Assembly (NCBI GenBank): GCA_035798135.1 | Contig: JAPFBR010000001.1 | Location: 620,001 to 684,000, forward strand | DNA length: 64,000 nt | Source of the DNA: Sediminicola sp035798135 | GTDB taxonomy: Bacteria; Bacteroidota; Bacteroidia; Flavobacteriales; Flavobacteriaceae | Reading direction: 5' to 3' | In this document: positions 1 to 9,240 of the stretch, in pieces | Position numbering within the stretch: the first letter of the stretch is position 1 | How the letters are laid out: every line of letters starts with the position of its first letter | Translations under genes and position numbers: made by a program | The notes under the pieces: model-generated | What the model saw: only the letters and a program-made list of their open reading frames with translations | Told to the model about the DNA's origin: nothing | Databases searched by the model: none

Positions 1-3000
1 CATTCGAAGCTGTAATGGAAACAGATCCATTGGCTGCACAAGTAAGTGGAGTTACGTTAAAGGTAAATCCTAATGCAGCGGAAGGCTGGTTGACCGTTAT
101 GGTTTTGGTGTCTGAACAAGCTGTGGCCTCATCGGTTACTATGATAGTGTAGTCCCCTGCAACCAGGCTTGTAAGGTTTATAATGGCAGAAGACTGTCCG
201 GTTACGGCTGTTCCTCCATTTATGGCGTACTGATAGGTAGTGCCAAATCCGGCCACATTAAAATCTACGGCCCCATCATTGCCCCCAAAACAACTCACGT
301 TATTTACTAAGGCTCCATTAACGGCAATATAGGTTATGTCATTAATTGTATAGTTCTCTGTATAAGTACAGTTATTCTCGTCGGTCACTTCAAAAGTGTA
401 GGTGCCAACGGCCAATCCATTGAAAGTTGCCGTAATCCCGTCAGTGGAATCCGGATTATTTACAGACGGACTTGTCATTCTATACGTCAATATCCCATCT
501 CCTCCTGTAGTATTTAGCGTAACATTGGATGTAGGCACGGCACAGGTAATTTGAGTTGCACTAAAAGCTAAATCTGTAGGTGGCGTTAGTGGATTAATAA
601 CTATTTGAGGCAAGGATATAATACAGCCAGGGTTATTGGTATCCCTGATAGCTGGAGAATAGGTGCCATTGGTTAAATTGGAATAGGTAGTTGCAGCACC
701 AAAAGTAACCCCGTCCAGACTGTACTGGTAATTGCCAGAACCCCCAGTCGCACCAGAAAAAGTGATGATCCCATTTTGCAAACAGGTATAAGTCTGTGTT
801 AACGTTGCGGTAGCCGTAATTTCAGTTGCAGGTTGTATGGTAATTGGATACGTATAATCACAACCGTTTTTCCCTTTTTTAAGTCTAACATAAAAAGTAT
901 AGTCTCCAGGGGCCAGATTAAAATAGTTTTTTTGGCTGGTGAACGTAATCCCATCCAAACTGTATTCAACAGTAAAACCATTACTATTGATTAGGTCGAC
1001 CTTAATGGTTCCATCATTGGCACCAAAGCAAGTCTCATCTGTAGTATTTATATTATAATCGGCTTCCTCCTCCAGAGTAATGGTTACGTTGTTGGAGATT
1101 GCCACGCAATTGTTGTCATCTAAGACCACATATTGGTAGGTCCCTTGCTCTCCGATTTTTACATCAAAGATTACACTTGTTTGAAAGGCAGAAGCGGGGA
1201 TATCATTCACATCATTATAAAGTGGACCTCCCACCCCATTTTCGTCTATATAACTCCATACGGCATAGTAATATTTGCCAGAGCCACCACTACCTTTTAC
1301 CTGTATATTCCCTTCCTTACAGCTCACATTCTGTGAAACTACAGCAGTAACCGATAGGTTTGAACTGGAAATAATGGATACGTCTTGGGTGTAGGAACAC
1401 CCATCATCTGTGGTGGCCACTATGGTATAGTCGCCAACATTTACAGAAGTAAAGGTAAAGTTGTTATCATCGGAAGGGCCAAAAGAATCTACCAATGTAC
1501 CACCCTGTCTTAACTCATAATAGTACTGGGGGTCAACATCGTTTACCGAAACACTAATAGAACCTTTGCCATTGGCACAGAAAGGATCTGTTTTGGTAAC
1601 GTCTACAGAAAAGTTGCGTTGAAAGATATCAATGCTGCTTACCTCAAATATACAAGGGTTAGTGGGAACATTCTGTTGTCTGATATATACGTTATAAGAT
1701 CCAGGAGTTGCAATGTCAAAAACACCAGTAGTGTTTGCCGCACTCCAATCGTTTTGATCCAAGCTATATTCATAACTGCCAGGAACATTGGTAATGGTAA
1801 TATTTCCCGGTTGCCCACACATGATATCCTTTTTGATCACATTAGGGTTTAAAATGTTTTCATATACTTTAAAGTTGAACCTATTGGAACAACCATTTTC
1901 ATAATTTACTACAAATCGGAAAGTACCCGCCTCGGTAGCAGTATAATCCTCTGTGGTTGCAACAGTGGTCCAAACACAAGAGGCACTTGTGGTAACACAA
2001 TTATCTGATGCCGTGGCCGAGCAACTGCCCTCGTCCAATTTTTGCCATGCATAAGAAATTGCATCAGTAAAAGTGGTCTCTATCAAACGTTCATCATTGG
2101 CACCGCACAAGAAAATCTTTGGAAGTTCTGAACCGTCATTGGCACAAGTCACAACCTCATCTGCATAGGGTATAACGGGATTTGCAACATTGTTCGTAAA
2201 CGGCACCACATTTATTACCTCATCAAAGCTCAAACAAGGAGCCGGTGCTGTTTTTGTTACGGTATACGTTCCCAATTGAGTGACAACAATACTTTGGCTG
2301 TTCCCAACTACAGTGCCATTTTGGTCTTTCCACTCATAGGTGTCAAAACCGGTACCAGCGGTCAACGTTGCCGTACTCCCACATAAATATTGTTCCCTTG
2401 TAAAATCACAATCCGATAAGTTGACCAAGAAATTTGTAGCTCCTGGAACAGCATAACCACAATTGTCGAACTTGGATACACTTGGATCATCGGAAATAAC
2501 ATTGTTATTAAAAGTCCCGCTATAGGTAGCGTAAGCCGTGTTCTGTATAATATTGGAACAAGCATCCCTTAATCGGTAACAATCGGGTACTACGCGCACC
2601 TTTAGTTTTATGGTGTAAAGAGGGTCCCCCTTCTCAACAAATTCTTTAGGAATTGTAAACACAATTTCATGATTGACATCATCATATACATAGGTAATTG
2701 CATTCCCACTAATCGGTGCAGGAAGTACTAGCCCACCTGGAATAAAATCTACATTTGTTGGTAGCTTATCCCTTAATGTAAAGTTTACGGCATTGTCATT
2801 TCCAATATTCTGAAATTTCAAGATATAGAACATTTCCTGACCCAGAGTAACATCGGCATTGGCAATATCATTGCCCATTACGTCCTCTACATTTTTGGTA
2901 ACGTCAATTTCCGGTTCAATGATTTCAACATTAAAGGAATTGAAGAAGGGATAATATTGATCCCCTGTGGAGGTAAACCTAAAAGTAGCTGCTGTTTCGG

Positions 3001-4072
3001 AATTGGGCAAAGTGGCATTGGCCGGATTGTCCAAGAAGAAGAAATCGGTATCATACCCCAGGGTGTTGGAACTATTGGGGTTTCTTGATGTTACAGCCGT
3101 ACCGTTTAGGGTAATATTGCTGTTAAAAAAGTTGTCTGCAGGATTGGTGGCATTGCTCAATTGGGTAAAGCCTGCCTTACTGGCCGCCTTAATGCTCAAT
3201 TGATCGCCACTAATTCTAAAATCCCCCTCCAATGCAGCCACACCAATATTGGCTTTTACTGGACCTGAAGGAATTGTTTCAAAACCAGAATAATTAACAT
3301 CAACTTGAGGATTAGCTCCCCTTACACGAGCAAAACCGTCAAAAGTGGTAATCAATTTCCCTGTTAGGGTTGGGTTTTCATATGCAATTACCAAGGTCCA
3401 ACCCGCGGCAGCACCTCCGGAAACTCCATTGCCAATTATAGATCTAACATTTGCAATAGTATAAGTACCCTGAGGATTAGTTAGTGCTGAAAGTATAGAG
3501 GTCACATCGGCATAACAGGCATAAGGGCTATTGGTCCTCATTGTTGCATCCGTACTGGTAAATCCGTCATATAAAACCTCATCGGCGGTAATATCCTCGT
3601 AGGCGCCCCCAGGTACCTTTAACTTAACTTTGTTGAAATCGCTCTGCCGTCCAGTACCAATACTTTGCCCGCCTTGAGCGCTGGGGTAAGTGGCAGACCA
3701 ATAAAGCCCTGCATATCTAACTTGATTACAGTCTGGAGATGGATAATTTAAGGTTGCACTACTGGAGCTAAATGTTGATGTATCACCATCAACATCAATG
3801 TATTGCATGTTCTTATAATCATTGTAATTGTTGGCACCCCCAGTTTCTGCATTGCCAGATCCATTGGTGCTCAGGTTGTTATAAGCGTCATTAGGCCTTG
3901 TTGTTGCAGTGCCCCCGTCGCGGTTAACAATACTATTTGCAATAAAAGTTAAATCCCCCTTAATATTATTCTGATACCTAACCTCAAAATTATTGAATTC
4001 CTGCGATAGGCCGGTATACCCCAAAAGGATCACCATTGCTAGGACAATTTTTGAAAATAATGTTACTTTCAT
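1..4072 (-). CDS. Giant SprB-like surface adhesin, 5' part only (C-terminus lies beyond the left edge)
   Basis: An open frame runs from an ATG at 4072 to the window edge, at least 1357 codons. Residues 1-24 form a signal peptide (MKVTLFSKIVLAMVI, ending GLSQ). The next ~300 residues form an N-terminal region of the kind seen in large T9SS cargo, with motifs such as RYAGLYWSA and WTLVIAYENP. A DUF11-like region (DVTKNVEDVMGND, VTLGQEMFYILKFQNIGND) follows at about 390-500. After it come many Ig/SprB-type repeats of 70-90 residues with a recurring YSLDG...LxxGxYT pattern and paired cysteines. SprB-like proteins are cell-surface adhesins secreted by T9SS and linked to gliding. The type B sorting domain expected at the C-terminus cannot be seen. 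It lies downstream of, and in the same direction as, the PorP/SprF gene, its likely export or anchoring partner. Confidence 0.85.
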   Translation of the reverse strand, partial: MKVTLFSKIVLAMVILLGYTGLSQEFNNFEVRYQNNIKGDLTFIANSIVNRDGGTATTRPNDAYNNLSTNGSGNAETGGANNYNDYKNMQYIDVDGDTSTFSSSSATLNYPSPDCNQVRYAGLYWSATYPSAQGGQSIGTGRQSDFNKVKLKVPGGAYEDITADEVLYDGFTSTDATMRTNSPYACYADVTSILSALTNPQGTYTIANVRSIIGNGVSGGAAAGWTLVIAYENPTLTGKLITTFDGFARVRGANPQVDVNYSGFETIPSGPVKANIGVAALEGDFRISGDQLSIKAASKAGFTQLSNATNPADNFFNSNITLNGTAVTSRNPNSSNTLGYDTDFFFLDNPANATLPNSETAATFRFTSTGDQYYPFFNSFNVEIIEPEIDVTKNVEDVMGNDIANADVTLGQEMFYILKFQNIGNDNAVNFTLRDKLPTNVDFIPGGLVLPAPISGNAITYVYDDVNHEIVFTIPKEFVEKGDPLYTIKLKVRVVPDCYRLRDACSNIIQNTAYATYSGTFNNNVISDDPSVSKFDNCGYAVPGATNFLVNLSDCDFTREQYLCGSTATLTAGTGFDTYEWKDQNGTVVGNSQSIVVTQLGTYTVTKTAPAPCLSFDEVINVVPFTNNVANPVIPYADEVVTCANDGSELPKIFLCGANDERLIETTFTDAISYAWQKLDEGSCSATASDNCVTTSASCVWTTVATTEDYTATEAGTFRFVVNYENGCSNRFNFKVYENILNPNVIKKDIMCGQPGNITITNVPGSYEYSLDQNDWSAANTTGVFDIATPGSYNVYIRQQNVPTNPCIFEVSSIDIFQRNFSVDVTKTDPFCANGKGSISVSVNDVDPQYYYELRQGGTLVDSFGPSDDNNFTFTSVNVGDYTIVATTDDGCSYTQDVSIISSSNLSVTAVVSQNVSCKEGNIQVKGSGGSGKYYYAVWSYIDENGVGGPLYNDVNDIPASAFQTSVIFDVKIGEQGTYQYVVLDDNNCVAISNNVTITLEEEADYNINTTDETCFGANDGTIKVDLINSNGFTVEYSLDGITFTSQKNYFNLAPGDYTFYVRLKKGKNGCDYTYPITIQPATEITATATLTQTYTCLQNGIITFSGATGGSGNYQYSLDGVTFGAATTYSNLTNGTYSPAIRDTNNPGCIISLPQIVINPLTPPTDLAFSATQITCAVPTSNVTLNTTGGDGILTYRMTSPSVNNPDSTDGITATFNGLAVGTYTFEVTDENNCTYTENYTINDITYIAVNGALVNNVSCFGGNDGAVDFNVAGFGTTYQYAINGGTAVTGQSSAIINLTSLVAGDYTIIVTDEATACSDTKTITVNQPSAALGFTFNVTPLTCAANGSVSITASN

Positions 4073-4251
4073 TCGGTCAATTCGTTTGGTAAAAACCGCA
4101 CAATCCATGTCTTCCGGACATGCGTTTTTGTTATTATGGAATTGCAGGATGTTGGATGTGGTATCGATTTTCAAGTAAGAAAACCGTGGGGAACTTCCAA
4201 AAAACTGGTATTCTAAACAAATATTGACTTAAATACTGAGGCTGGGAAGTT

Positions 4252-4301
4252 ATTGTTGTAGGGGGAGATAATTATGTTGTGAAACGCATTTTACGTATGG
4301 T
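4252..4301 (-). promoter_or_regulatory. Upstream element shared with the type B T9SS gene (copy 1)
   Basis: This stretch resembles 9127-9177: 35 of 51 ungapped positions are identical (4251-4301), including an unbroken 13-base core TATGTTGTGAAAC at 4273-4285. The core lies 201 bp upstream of the adhesin start. The other copy lies 170 bp upstream of the second T9SS surface gene, in the same orientation. A shared promoter or regulator site is inferred; no known binding consensus was matched. Confidence 0.4.
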
Positions 4302-4364
4302 GTGACCCTTTTTTCTATAGAAAACATACTTAGCTGGAACTCCACAGAATACGGTATTTATCGG

Positions 4365-4405
4365 CAAACAGTTATGTTTCCAATATTAGGTGCCAAACAG
4401 TTATG
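4365..4405. repeat. 12-bp direct repeat CAAACAGTTATG
   Basis: CAAACAGTTATG occurs at 4365-4376 and again at 4394-4405, 29 bp apart, or nearly three helical turns. It lies in the intergenic region about 290-330 bp upstream of the adhesin start. The spacing would suit a dimeric regulator, but this is inference. Confidence 0.35.
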
Positions 4406-4483
4406 GGTTTTGATAAAAGGAAAGCATAGACATGCATTAGGCAAAGTAAAGACCATTTAATTATGAAATCCAAATAAGAAATC

Positions 4484-4544
4484 AGGATAGATCAAAAAAG
4501 GAATTAAGTGTAAAATCATACTTTTTATGATTAATTTCTATCCT
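4484..4544. terminator. Nested hairpin downstream of porP/sprF
   Basis: The outer arms AGGATAGA (4484-4491) and TCTATCCT (4537-4544) enclose an inner hairpin, AATCATA (4514-4520) with TATGATT (4526-4532). It starts 59 bp after the PorP/SprF stop codon on the minus strand. No long U-run follows the inner stem, so it may be a weak terminator, a processing structure, or chance in AT-rich DNA. Confidence 0.4.
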
Positions 4545-4603
4545 TATTCTTCTTTTTAGAGGTTAAATTATAACCCTTTACGAATCATTCCATTTGAGAT
4601 TTT

Positions 4604-6715
4604 TTAGGCGATAAGATTTGGGGTCACTTTCATGATCCACATCTTCTGGTCGTATGCCTTGTTGATTTTCGAATAGTAAGATACCAGGGCATTGTTCCAG
4701 GAACCGTGCTTTTTAAGGTACACATAACGGTAGTTGTTTTTTGGATTGATAAAGTAACTTGCATTCAATCCCTGGGCGTTCAACAACTTCACAAAACGGT
4801 TGGCGTTGTTTGGATTGGAGAATACATTGGCAATAATATAGTACCCTGAATCCACGCCGTTAATTTTAAAGGTCTGGGTAGATGGAGTGTTGGAAGCCAC
4901 CTTGTCCTTTGCAACTGTATTCTTTTGAAGCACATCTACCCCGTATTTGGAGGATTGCTTCTTGATCTTGGTTACGTTGTCCACATAGGCCTTATCCGCA
5001 TCGGTATATTTTGTGTTGTCCACATTCATGATCCATTTATCTCCGGCATAGGTGCCATCTACGTTGGACTTGTGGGCTGCTACTGCTTCCTGCCATGTAT
5101 CATAACGCTTCAAATAAACATATTTAAGACCGTTGTTGTTATTGGTAAAGTAATCAGCGTTTAGTCCCTTGGTGTTAAGATCGGATACAAATTTATTGAG
5201 GTAGTGTTCCCCTTTGTAAACATTGGCAACTACATAATAACCGTCCTCTACGCCGTCAAGGTTCCTGAACTTTCTGCTTTTAATATTGTTCTGTTTAGAC
5301 GCCTGTGTGAACTCATCCTCCACAATTGATTTGGAAGCAACAACAGCATCCTTAACCTGTTCCCTTGGTTTTATACCTATTGGGTCTTTATCTTCAGAGG
5401 GAGGCCATGATCTTTTGAAATCATCCCTCACTGAAGGTTGATCCTTATCGATCTCGTTTTTGGTAGTGTTAGTGACAGCTAATGCATCGTCATTGTTCAA
5501 GAAATACATCTTTTTAGCCCTTTCTTCCAGATCGGGCCGCTTTCCTTGGGTTTCGTTTCGAACCATGCGCATTACCATTTCAAACCGTTTTTCCAAATCG
5601 GTCTTTCTATTGTCTTCCAAGGAGTCCTGACGGAACATAAGCTCTGCGAGAATCTCATTGTTTTCGGCCAATGCCAATTTAAGCTTTTCTATTTCTTCGT
5701 CCTTGGACGTTACGGCCTCATCTTTATTGATTTCCTCTTCCAAATTGGCCAACTCCTCTTCTTTGTCTTCCAACATTACCCTATCCTCTGTGAGGTTGGG
5801 CGTAAAGGAATACGCAAAGGAAATTTCATGGGTCACCCCAAAATTGTCAAAGTTATTGGACAGGCCCTTTTCCATGGTATACCCCAATGATAAGCGTTTG
5901 TTCAGATTAAAACCTATCCCTGCCGCAGCTCCGTAAAAATCATCATACCCTGCTTGTACCCACCCCAATTTAGGAAGATCCAAGATAAGGCTACCGCCCA
6001 ACACCACTTCATTTTCCCCTACTTTGCGTACTCTGGCCATAGGCATTAAACGTCCCGATTCCATGATACCATCTGTATTATCAAACTGATGGGTATATTG
6101 TAAGTGCCCTGAAAACGTTTTTTCGTTGAACTGGGTGACAGACTCACTACTCTTCATATTATAATCGAACAGGTTTTCTGCAAACAGACCAAAATCAAAT
6201 TGGCCATAGGAGATATTAAATCCAGGTTGTACAGACAAAAGGGAGCTGTCCTGAAAACCACTTAACAAAGGATCTTCCTCTATCGGGTTTGCTCTATTCT
6301 GATCAAAACCACTGTTGTAATAAGATACATTGGCACCAAAGGTAAAATTACTTTTATCACTTAGTTTTATACCATATGCATAATTTGCCAAGACTCCGTA
6401 GTTGCTAATTATTCCTTCCCTTTGGGTGTACAGGCTAAGGCCCAACCCTGATCTATCATCTATTCGCCCACTATAACTCAAAAAATAAGTTTGATTGTTA
6501 TCATCAAAAGATACCGATTGGTTTCTATGTAAAAGGTTTACATAGGACTTATCTTCCCTAACTGTTGAAAAAGTAGGATTGATCAAGAAACGATTGAACT
6601 TGAGTAAGTTTTGAGCCGGGACGTCATAGGCCACAAAAGGGTTCTCCTCCTGCGCTCCGACCTTGGTCAGACCCATGATGAACAATAGCAAATATATAAT
6701 GGGTTGCTTAAGCAT
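4604..6715 (-). CDS. PorP/SprF-family T9SS outer-membrane protein with two C-terminal SPOR-like repeats
   Basis: The 703-residue protein has a signal peptide (1-21, ending VGAQ). A PorP/SprF beta-barrel follows at about 25-305; motifs such as NPTFSTVRED, LGLSLYTQREG and GYDDFYGAAAGIGF fit this family. A charged coiled-coil segment spans about 310-400. Two homologous ~80-residue units follow at about 485-565 and 620-700, beginning DGYYVVANV and SGYYIIANV and ending KWIMNV and MWIMKV. They look like SPOR/sporulation-related repeats. PorP/SprF proteins are outer-membrane partners of T9SS type B cargo, so the neighbouring adhesin genes are the likely clients. The start lies 5 bp after the upstream gene's stop, so the two are probably cotranscribed. 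The tail makes the protein much longer than a plain SprF (~300-350 residues). Confidence 0.85.
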   Translation of the reverse strand: MLKQPIIYLLLFIMGLTKVGAQEENPFVAYDVPAQNLLKFNRFLINPTFSTVREDKSYVNLLHRNQSVSFDDNNQTYFLSYSGRIDDRSGLGLSLYTQREGIISNYGVLANYAYGIKLSDKSNFTFGANVSYYNSGFDQNRANPIEEDPLLSGFQDSSLLSVQPGFNISYGQFDFGLFAENLFDYNMKSSESVTQFNEKTFSGHLQYTHQFDNTDGIMESGRLMPMARVRKVGENEVVLGGSLILDLPKLGWVQAGYDDFYGAAAGIGFNLNKRLSLGYTMEKGLSNNFDNFGVTHEISFAYSFTPNLTEDRVMLEDKEEELANLEEEINKDEAVTSKDEEIEKLKLALAENNEILAELMFRQDSLEDNRKTDLEKRFEMVMRMVRNETQGKRPDLEERAKKMYFLNNDDALAVTNTTKNEIDKDQPSVRDDFKRSWPPSEDKDPIGIKPREQVKDAVVASKSIVEDEFTQASKQNNIKSRKFRNLDGVEDGYYVVANVYKGEHYLNKFVSDLNTKGLNADYFTNNNNGLKYVYLKRYDTWQEAVAAHKSNVDGTYAGDKWIMNVDNTKYTDADKAYVDNVTKIKKQSSKYGVDVLQKNTVAKDKVASNTPSTQTFKINGVDSGYYIIANVFSNPNNANRFVKLLNAQGLNASYFINPKNNYRYVYLKKHGSWNNALVSYYSKINKAYDQKMWIMKVTPNLIA

Positions 6716-6720
6716 CTTAA

Positions 6721-8979
6721 TTAACGTATGATGGTTATTGTACCTTGTTTTAACACCTCTTTACTGGTTTTTATTTTATAATAAAAAACCATGTTCTGTT
6801 TCGCAAAGGCCATAGTTGATTGCGGCCAGTTGTTTTGATAATCAAATTCATTTAAAATGACCTCGCCATTGGAATTATAGATCAATACATTGATATCCTT
6901 ATTTCTGGAATAGGTGTTAGGTATGATCCACATGTCATTGATACCATCACCATTAACGGTTATCACATTGGGCACTTTAAAGGTGTCTTGTAATACCACT
7001 GTAATTTGTTTTGTTATTTCGCAATTCTCAATATTTGCAACCAGCAAATAGTCTCCTTTTTCCGTAAAGGTAACCGAGGCGGAATCGCTCAATAGGCTAT
7101 TGTTCGTATCCAACCATTGGTAGGATGTTCCTCCACTAGCCGATACTGTTTTAGATCCTCCCGTCGGAAATACTACCGTATCCGGGGAATCCAATGTAAT
7201 CAGTGAATCATCCAATGGGGCGATGGTGACCTCGTTAGAGGGCAGCGGACAGCCATTTCTATATACTACCAATTGGTATTTTCCTGTTTCCGCAACATTT
7301 AAAATTTCAGTGGCTATATTCATATTTACTCCGTCCTTGATCCAATCAAAGGTGGTGGCTGATAAATCAGTGAGCGTACTTATGGTAATGGTTTCAGCAT
7401 CATTACACCTTACCAAACTACTGGCGGTAATGGTCAGGTCCTCGTTAACCAAAAGCAAAACATTTAAGGAGTTGGAAGTGGAATTGTAACTTTCCAAAAC
7501 AGCATCTAACGTATAGCCTCCGTTTTCTGAGATTTGCGTTAAACTGATCGTATTGGCAGTAGCGCCATTAACGGCAGCGCCCTCCTTTTTCCACTGGTAT
7601 GTAAAGTTTCCAATTAAATCTGAGGTAACATCGGTTTTGACACCTTGGGCATCTAACGCATTAATGATATCAACTTCCAAGACAATACTGTTATTTTTAC
7701 AATCCTCATATTCGGATGCATAGGCAATGGAAATTTCGAAAGAAGTTGGCACCACCACCGTTGTGGCTTCCGAATCGATCGCCGTAGCGGCACATGCACC
7801 TCCACTTTGCGAAACCCTTGCAAAATAATTGCCTGGTTGGACTATAACCAAACTATTGGTGATTTCACCTGGCACAATGGTCCCATCCTTATACCACTGG
7901 TAAACCGGAGAAGAGGCAGAAGTGGTAACGGTAAGTGTTTTTGTTTGACTTGGCAATAATACAAGGTTAGGCTCATTGTCCCTAGTAACGGTAAAATCGC
8001 CTGCATTTGTAATGGTCACGGAATCAGAACGCTCTAAACAGGTGCCGTCCCCATCAATTTCAACGGCATAATCCCCTTCAAAACCTGGAACTGATGCATC
8101 CACAATATAGGTATAGGCATCTACAACTGGTCCTGTAATAGCCGTTCCATTTTTAAACCAGGTATAGGTAAGGCCTTGGCCCATTATATTTGCTTCTAGC
8201 GTTTCGGCCTCCCCACTACACAGAGCCGTTTTGGCAGGCTCGTTAATTGCAATGCCCAAACTGGCACCGGTGGATATCTCTATATCATTGGATAAGGTAT
8301 TGGCTGAACCTGAACAAACAGAACCATAATCCACTTCGACCATGTATATGCCTGCCTGGGAAATGGTTATGGAATGACTTTTTTCTGCAAGTGGTGTTCC
8401 GCTTCTATACCAATTATACTGATAGGTATTTGCGTTGGCCACATTGTGTACGGCCAGGGTTGCATTATTGCCATCACAAAGTTCAATGGTCCCCCCCGGT
8501 GGAATATTTCCATTTCCGTTTGGACTGATCAATAAAGAAGACTTAAAGTCTATATAGTACATCTGAAAAGCATCTGAAGCCGGACTTGTCTTTGCCGGGC
8601 TTGTACTTCTTACGCGCATCTTATAACCGTCCCCCCTTGCGGTAGTTGGTAGTTCAAATCTAAAATCGAAATTAAATGTTGTGTTCTTGGTGTTGTCTGA
8701 AGCCAGTTGTGTAGGAGAAGCAAAACCTCCATTGGCATCTGATAGCTCTAAGATAAAGGAGTTGTTGCTATCAACCAATGGGGTATTCCATGTAAACTTT
8801 ACATAGTACTCATTAAAATCCGCCGAAGCACATACCGCTGTCCATGGACTGTTACCCGCAATATTTGGGTTGTCCGCAGGAACAGGTTTGTTTAGGGTCT
8901 GTGCTATGGTATGTGACCATCCCAATAATAAAAAGGCAATTAAAATAATGTACGGCCTAGTATTCGTTTTTGATCTCAT
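6721..8979 (-). CDS. Secreted Ig/PKD-repeat protein with T9SS type B C-terminal sorting domain
   Basis: The 752-residue protein has a signal peptide (about 1-27, ending HTIAQ). At least six Ig/PKD-like modules follow, marked by YNWYRSG, YTWFKNG, YQWYKDG, YQWKKEG, FDWIKDG and YQWLDTN. The last ~85 residues (from about 667) form a gliding-motility-associated type B sorting domain: VPNVITVNGDGINDMW, then VLIYNSNGEV and a closing KQGTITIIR. The domain directs export through T9SS and surface retention with a PorP/SprF partner, which is encoded 5 bp downstream. The ligand cannot be told. The upstream region carries an element shared with the giant adhesin gene. Confidence 0.88.
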   Translation of the reverse strand: MRSKTNTRPYIILIAFLLLGWSHTIAQTLNKPVPADNPNIAGNSPWTAVCASADFNEYYVKFTWNTPLVDSNNSFILELSDANGGFASPTQLASDNTKNTTFNFDFRFELPTTARGDGYKMRVRSTSPAKTSPASDAFQMYYIDFKSSLLISPNGNGNIPPGGTIELCDGNNATLAVHNVANANTYQYNWYRSGTPLAEKSHSITISQAGIYMVEVDYGSVCSGSANTLSNDIEISTGASLGIAINEPAKTALCSGEAETLEANIMGQGLTYTWFKNGTAITGPVVDAYTYIVDASVPGFEGDYAVEIDGDGTCLERSDSVTITNAGDFTVTRDNEPNLVLLPSQTKTLTVTTSASSPVYQWYKDGTIVPGEITNSLVIVQPGNYFARVSQSGGACAATAIDSEATTVVVPTSFEISIAYASEYEDCKNNSIVLEVDIINALDAQGVKTDVTSDLIGNFTYQWKKEGAAVNGATANTISLTQISENGGYTLDAVLESYNSTSNSLNVLLLVNEDLTITASSLVRCNDAETITISTLTDLSATTFDWIKDGVNMNIATEILNVAETGKYQLVVYRNGCPLPSNEVTIAPLDDSLITLDSPDTVVFPTGGSKTVSASGGTSYQWLDTNNSLLSDSASVTFTEKGDYLLVANIENCEITKQITVVLQDTFKVPNVITVNGDGINDMWIIPNTYSRNKDINVLIYNSNGEVILNEFDYQNNWPQSTMAFAKQNMVFYYKIKTSKEVLKQGTITIIR

Positions 8980-9126
8980 AATTTTGGCTTATTCATAGAA
9001 CCAAACGGGGAATCATTTATTTGATTGATGCAGAAAAGATTTTAAATTGTTAATAAAATCTTGATAACCTTAAAGCTCTATAGTATATAACAACAAATAT
9101 TATATTTAATTATGCCCGCGAAAATT

Positions 9127-9177
9127 TAATGTTGTCTTAGGGATTAAATATGTTGTGAAACCCTTTTATTACATGGT
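9127..9177 (-). promoter_or_regulatory. Upstream element shared with the giant adhesin gene (copy 2)
   Basis: Counterpart of 4251-4301, with the identical 13-base core TATGTTGTGAAAC at 9149-9161, 170 bp upstream of the type B T9SS gene at 8979. It also lies 64-114 bp before the divergent glnS start, so an effect on glnS cannot be excluded. Confidence 0.4.
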
Positions 9178-9214
9178 CATCATCTTTTCTCATAAAGGAT
9201 CACCGCATTTTTGC

Positions 9215-9222
9215 TACATTTG
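9215..9222 (+). promoter_or_regulatory. Probable -7 element of the glnS promoter
   Basis: TACATTTG matches the Bacteroidota -7 consensus TAnnTTTG, 18 bp before the glnS ATG. No TTG stands at the usual distance upstream, so only half the promoter is supported. Confidence 0.45.
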
Positions 9223-9240
9223 TGCTCTTAATAAACATAC

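Noticed and set aside
799..1852. Several open frames of 60-80 residues opposite or beside the giant adhesin frame
   Set aside because: They have no homology-like features and lie across a continuous 1357-codon frame with clear repeat periodicity.
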